Shown piece after piece: positions 60,076-64,000 of a DNA stretch of 64,000 nt. The translations under genes and the position numbers were made by a program. Origin of the DNA: Neodiprion pinetum (lineage: Eukaryota > Arthropoda > Insecta > Hymenoptera > Diprionidae); the NCBI RefSeq assembly GCF_021155775.2, contig NC_060235.2, positions 7,436,693 through 7,500,692 on the forward strand, in the 5' to 3' direction. The notes beneath the pieces are model-generated. The model was not told the origin of the DNA and made no database searches. It saw only the letters and a list, made by a program, of their open reading frames with translations. Each line of letters opens with the position of its first letter. Position 1 is the first letter of the stretch.

Positions 60076-61527
60076 CGTAATCAATTTTTTTATTAAATCA
60101 CATGTGAGAGTTGATTCAAGGAGATCAAATTTGATTCCGCGGAATACCGAATTCTTTAATGACAAAAAAAAAAAATATTTAGTTGAATCGACTAAATATT
60201 GTTTGAACCTATGAAATTTTCAATCAAATCAACCACATAGTTTAAATAATTCGTGTGGTTAATTTGGCTGTTCGAATTTATTATGTTAACCACGCGATAT
60301 ATTCATTTTCAAAAAATAATCAATTGCAGCAACGATTTTTTATCCAAACAAATCGATTCGGTTGATTTAACAAATTTTTTCTCTCCGTGTTCGTATAATA
60401 TATATATATATATTATAAACAGATCATTTTCCCCGTGTGAGAAGAAGAGATAATTTCATTCAGAGGTGAAATCATGCCTTCTTCGATACCGATCACGCTC
60501 GTGCCGTGTGGCGCCAGATTCGTGGTGATCAAGTCGGACAATAGTTGCTCTTTTCGAGATTTGATATTCCCGGTAACGGAAGAATCGGAAAGGAAACGGA
60601 ATTGAAACAGGTGTTTAACAAGCGTTTCGCGGTTTGGCGTTGAAACTATGTTGGCCACCGATTATATCAACAGATTTTTCGATCCTCGGTGTATACAATG
60701 AATGCGGTCGGTTAGACGCGAGCTGCGGAAACGGGATCGGCCAGGACTATTATAAGCATATGTTACGATCTAACGATTTTTTCTGCCTTTTCAACGAGAG
60801 CTCGTTCCAATAAAGGCATATGCCGATCGACCGCAGACCGATCTTCATCACCAACTGGCTTCTACGGGCCGAACAGACGGCTCCGGATGATCCGCAGCAC
60901 GCGATCTTCCCTCGTCCGCATACCGAAACTCTGTTTGTTATCCGCGGGTTGGAAATCAGGAGGACCCAGATATCGTTTTATCATTTCACGCGCACGATCT
61001 AGATCGACAGATCGATTTCGCGAGGACGAATCACACCGATTTTACAATAATCTTCGTTTCGAATCAACGAACCTTGGTTTGTTTGTTCGATTATTTATTT
61101 CCGTGTGTCGGAATTTCAAAATGAAACCAAAAAAAAAAAAAAACGGGATAGAATCACCTCAATACTACACTCCCTTATTAATTTATGTATTTTACACACA
61201 AATATTCAATGTAATATTTGAATATTGAAAGATTATTTTGTAGGCCTGATACATGAATCAGGTGAGAGACCTTGAAAATATAAATTGATACTTTTCGATA
61301 TATTTTTTTCGACAACGAGTCTCAAGAATATACATTTATATTCGCACAAAGTGTACTATGTATACAGATACGTATTTCCTTTGCGCTTCTTTTACCATTT
61401 TCTCTGGATTATTATTATTTTTTTTTTCTTTATCCGTTTGTTTGTTGCTTGTGGTATTCAAATTCGAGAGATCAAATACATCGCGAGGTGGGACGCAATA
61501 CCGAATCAATCAAACCTTCTGAAATCT

Positions 61528-61547
61528 CCCCCCCCCCCCCCCCCCCC
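61528..61547 (+). repeat. C20 homopolymer
   Basis: Unbroken C run in AT-rich surroundings; G-quadruplex-capable on the minus strand and prone to sequencing-length error. Confidence 0.85.
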
Positions 61548-62912
61548 AAGACACCAAAGAAAATCTCAATTCATGAATATCGTATCAGTGCTCCATGCAT
61601 GTCTGACCAACCGGCCGACCGATATACTGCAAAATGTATTACGCATACACTTTGCATGGAGAAATCGGTAACCTAACCGATAAAATTCAGCTTCGCTGAC
61701 ACTTTTGACATACAGTTTGTTGCGTATTTTTTTCATATTCCGTTGCAGCGAAATAGAATAGTTGCGTTGATTTGATCGAGTATTTGGTTTAATTTGGTTT
61801 GATCAATTATTATCTGAGATAAAAAAAACAAAAAATGGAGAGTTTTTGGAAATTGAAAATTTCGAGTTTACGTTTTTGATAAATTCAACCAAACGATATA
61901 TCACGTTTGAAATTTAATACGTAGCATATATTGATATTACCGAAACAAGTGTACTGAAATTTGTTGTACAAGCGGCTTTTGGAGCGTTTGAAAATCTGTA
62001 GGAAAAAGTTTTGGCAATCGTCTGAAATTTTTTTTTTTCACAACACTACGAAATTATTGGCTTGCGAAGAAATCAAAGAAAGTCACTGAAACGAAGCCCA
62101 AGTTTTGGAATTCTGCAGTGAAATATTCGAAAATATAAAAATCTGTTCGACGATATAATCGTATCAATGATCATTAAAAATCGTCGACTATTGCGATTTT
62201 CTTAAATATAGGTACACACCGAGCTTTGGAAGTGCAAATCGTTCCGAAAATTTGCAAATATATGTCAATGATTAACGAGTATTGAATTACGTAAGAGTAA
62301 TTGGTTTACAGAGTAAGTCCCGTGATCGGAATGACAGCGTGTGGAGCGACGATGAATTCAATATGCTCAACAATTCGGCGACAATGAAAACGCTGAAAGG
62401 AAAAGAACTACGCGACTATTCGACTTTCCTTCCGAAATCATGGGGGTGAAAACGGAAAGCGCAAAGCGGGTGTCTTCTTCAATCAATGAACGACTTTGTA
62501 GGCGGCGAATGGTCACCCTTCATCCCTTCGCACGATGCACAGATACTCGGGCTGTCAGCCCCCTCCAACCCTTAGGTACTTCACCCTTCTATAGAATGTA
62601 GCAACCCTCCCGCCACCCGGGTATTATAATTGAATAAATTCATCCAGCAATGGGTATTGTTGCTCCATCGGTGGTAAATTATGGATTGGACACCTGGCAT
62701 CAACGACACTCTACCCACGAGTTTATGACCGACCATGTAACGCCGTTTTGTCACACACTGTCGGCGATTGATTTTACCCAGTGCGTGGAAACAGCGTTGA
62801 AAAGAAAGTAAGAAGAAAAATTAAGCAAGTAAGTCACCGATCAATTTTTTTTTTTTTTTTACTTTTCGTCGGGGAAGGTCGGTAATCGACTAAAAAATAT
62901 TTCTTCATTTTG

Positions 62913-62970
62913 ACAACGTTTCGACAGGGTTCTGCCTGTCATCTTCAGGCTACAATTTATCGAACGTTGT
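62913..62970 (-). ncRNA. Hammerhead-ribozyme-like fold, Penelope-like retroelement signature
   Basis: On the minus strand CTGAAGA (62948-62942) is followed after one base by a perfect 6-bp stem, GACAGG (62940-62935) with CCTGTC (62928-62923), and then GAAAC (62922-62918). An outer 8-bp helix, ACAACGTT with AACGTTGT, closes the structure (62970-62963 with 62920-62913). CUGANGA, stem, GAAA and a closing helix are the hammerhead core, and such motifs are known in terminal repeats of Penelope-like elements. The extra U after CUGAAGA and a one-base offset in the outer helix may reduce cleavage. No reverse transcriptase is seen in the window. Confidence 0.45.
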
Positions 62971-64000
62971 GTGACTATCAATTATTTACAAGTAAAGAGA
63001 GCCACGTGCAATAACATTTTTCTTTTAGGCTAAGCAACATATGTGACTCGATTTCTTATATAACAAGTTGTGCATGAATTACGGAGAATATGTTTAATTG
63101 TAATAGAACGTTTAAATGGAAAATACATGGCAAGTAATATTATAAACATCGAGATATGAATTACAAAGAAAACTTACATTTTTTTACTATGCTTCGTTCT
63201 TAGGTGTTCATCGTACAAGATTTGACAAAGAAGTGACTTGAATTCAACTTTTCAATGTTCAAAAAACATTTCATCCTCTGTGACAAACACACAATATTAG
63301 AAACGAACCTTTAATTTCAAAAATGAATCAACGATGAAGTGTAAGACTCAAAACTCACACACAACTTTCAAAAAGCAGACCAATTATTTTTTTATTTTTA
63401 CTGTGCGAAAACATATTTTACAGCATTTCTGTGATCGATTAACAAAGAACATGAAAATCTTATCCGCACGTGATTAAAAAAATTTTGGAGAGTAATAAAA
63501 TTTTCGGAACGATCATATTTTTGTTCGATACTCGTTGACGGTTTCTTTCTTCAGCCCCTGAGTTATCATTACAACAAGTTTTGTTCGTTACCTGCGTTAC
63601 GTTTGAAAGATACGAAATCCTATAAAACAAATGCTCGTAAATATATGCAGTATAATTTCAAGTTGTATTATCGCTATTTTACAGTTTTGGTTTTGGTTTT
63701 TTCTGAAATACCGTTCTTATTGCCCAAGTATCATCAGAAAATGATTTTACACCGGCAGCCGTATGCCTCGTAAATTCTTACTCGACGTATTCTAGCTCCG
63801 CAAATTAAATACTCAGAATGTTCCCCTGAAAATTAAGTCAAAAGTATAGTTTAACCTATCAACAGAAGCAAGAAACATTTGCTTTCCAAAAATTTGAGCA
63901 TGAATATTCTCCAAGGTTTATATTCCAGCCATTTAATTAATATATAAGTAAATAATTCCAGTCATATACTTTTTCTTCTTACAACCCTGGTCCATGATGC

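Larger units (their letters stand above)
60076..64000. other. Right end of the window, no supported gene
   Basis: GC-richer blocks at 60460-61060 and 62330-62620. An (AT)n run lies at 60398-60413. Short frames such as 60820-61002 have no recognisable domain. The Penelope-type fold at 62913-62970 is the only strong structural signal. Confidence 0.4.

Overview
The window looks like nuclear DNA of an insect, most likely a hymenopteran. The evidence is AT-rich, intron-like sequence rich in CpG, many short microsatellites and homopolymers, scattered GGTTAGG/TAACCTAA words, dispersed short inverted-repeat transposons, and one recognisable exon of an animal Bar-class homeobox gene. A sawfly would fit, but that is a guess. 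Nothing looks bacterial, viral or organellar.

Only one protein-coding segment can be supported. It is the first coding exon of a BarH (B-H1/B-H2) homeobox transcription factor on the minus strand at 14134-14629. It has an ATG with an in-frame stop upstream, the Bar-family FIL/eh1-like repressor motif (SRFMITDILAG), a Ser/acid-rich linker and a strong GTAAGA donor. The homeodomain is not visible in the window, so positions 1-14133 are read as the 5' part of a large first intron that leaves the window on the left. A possible TATA box for the gene lies about 440 bp upstream of the ATG. About 1.4 kb upstream there is a compact CCAAT/GC-box/TATA cluster that points the other way. From about 16.1 kb to 64 kb I see no convincing exon. 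This is a gene desert of the kind that often surrounds developmental homeobox genes.

The rest is explained mainly by repeats. Family I is a roughly 400-430 bp element with CACTGAGA ends and 2-bp target duplications: five near full-length copies, one internally deleted copy and two fragments. One copy is nested inside an older inverted-repeat element at 4.1-5.1 kb. Family II is a 352-bp mariner-like MITE with very long inverted arms: two copies of identical length in opposite orientation, at 18.1 and 54.7 kb. Two further inverted-repeat elements, at 22.1 and 25.8 kb, carry perfect GCGCATGCGC palindromes, the known NRF-1/Erect-wing site. There are also a 194-bp-period direct duplication (38.5 kb), a diverged family at 39.7 and 43.7-44.2 kb, a 183-bp inverted-repeat unit (31.8 kb), and a hammerhead-ribozyme-like fold typical of Penelope-like retroelements near the right edge (62.9 kb).

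The most interesting non-repeat signals are paired inverted GCCAT (Pho/YY1) motifs within the Bar intron, the divergent promoter-like cluster, and several CpG-richer blocks in the desert. I found no evidence for a new multi-gene system. All repeat boundaries and similarities were read by eye.
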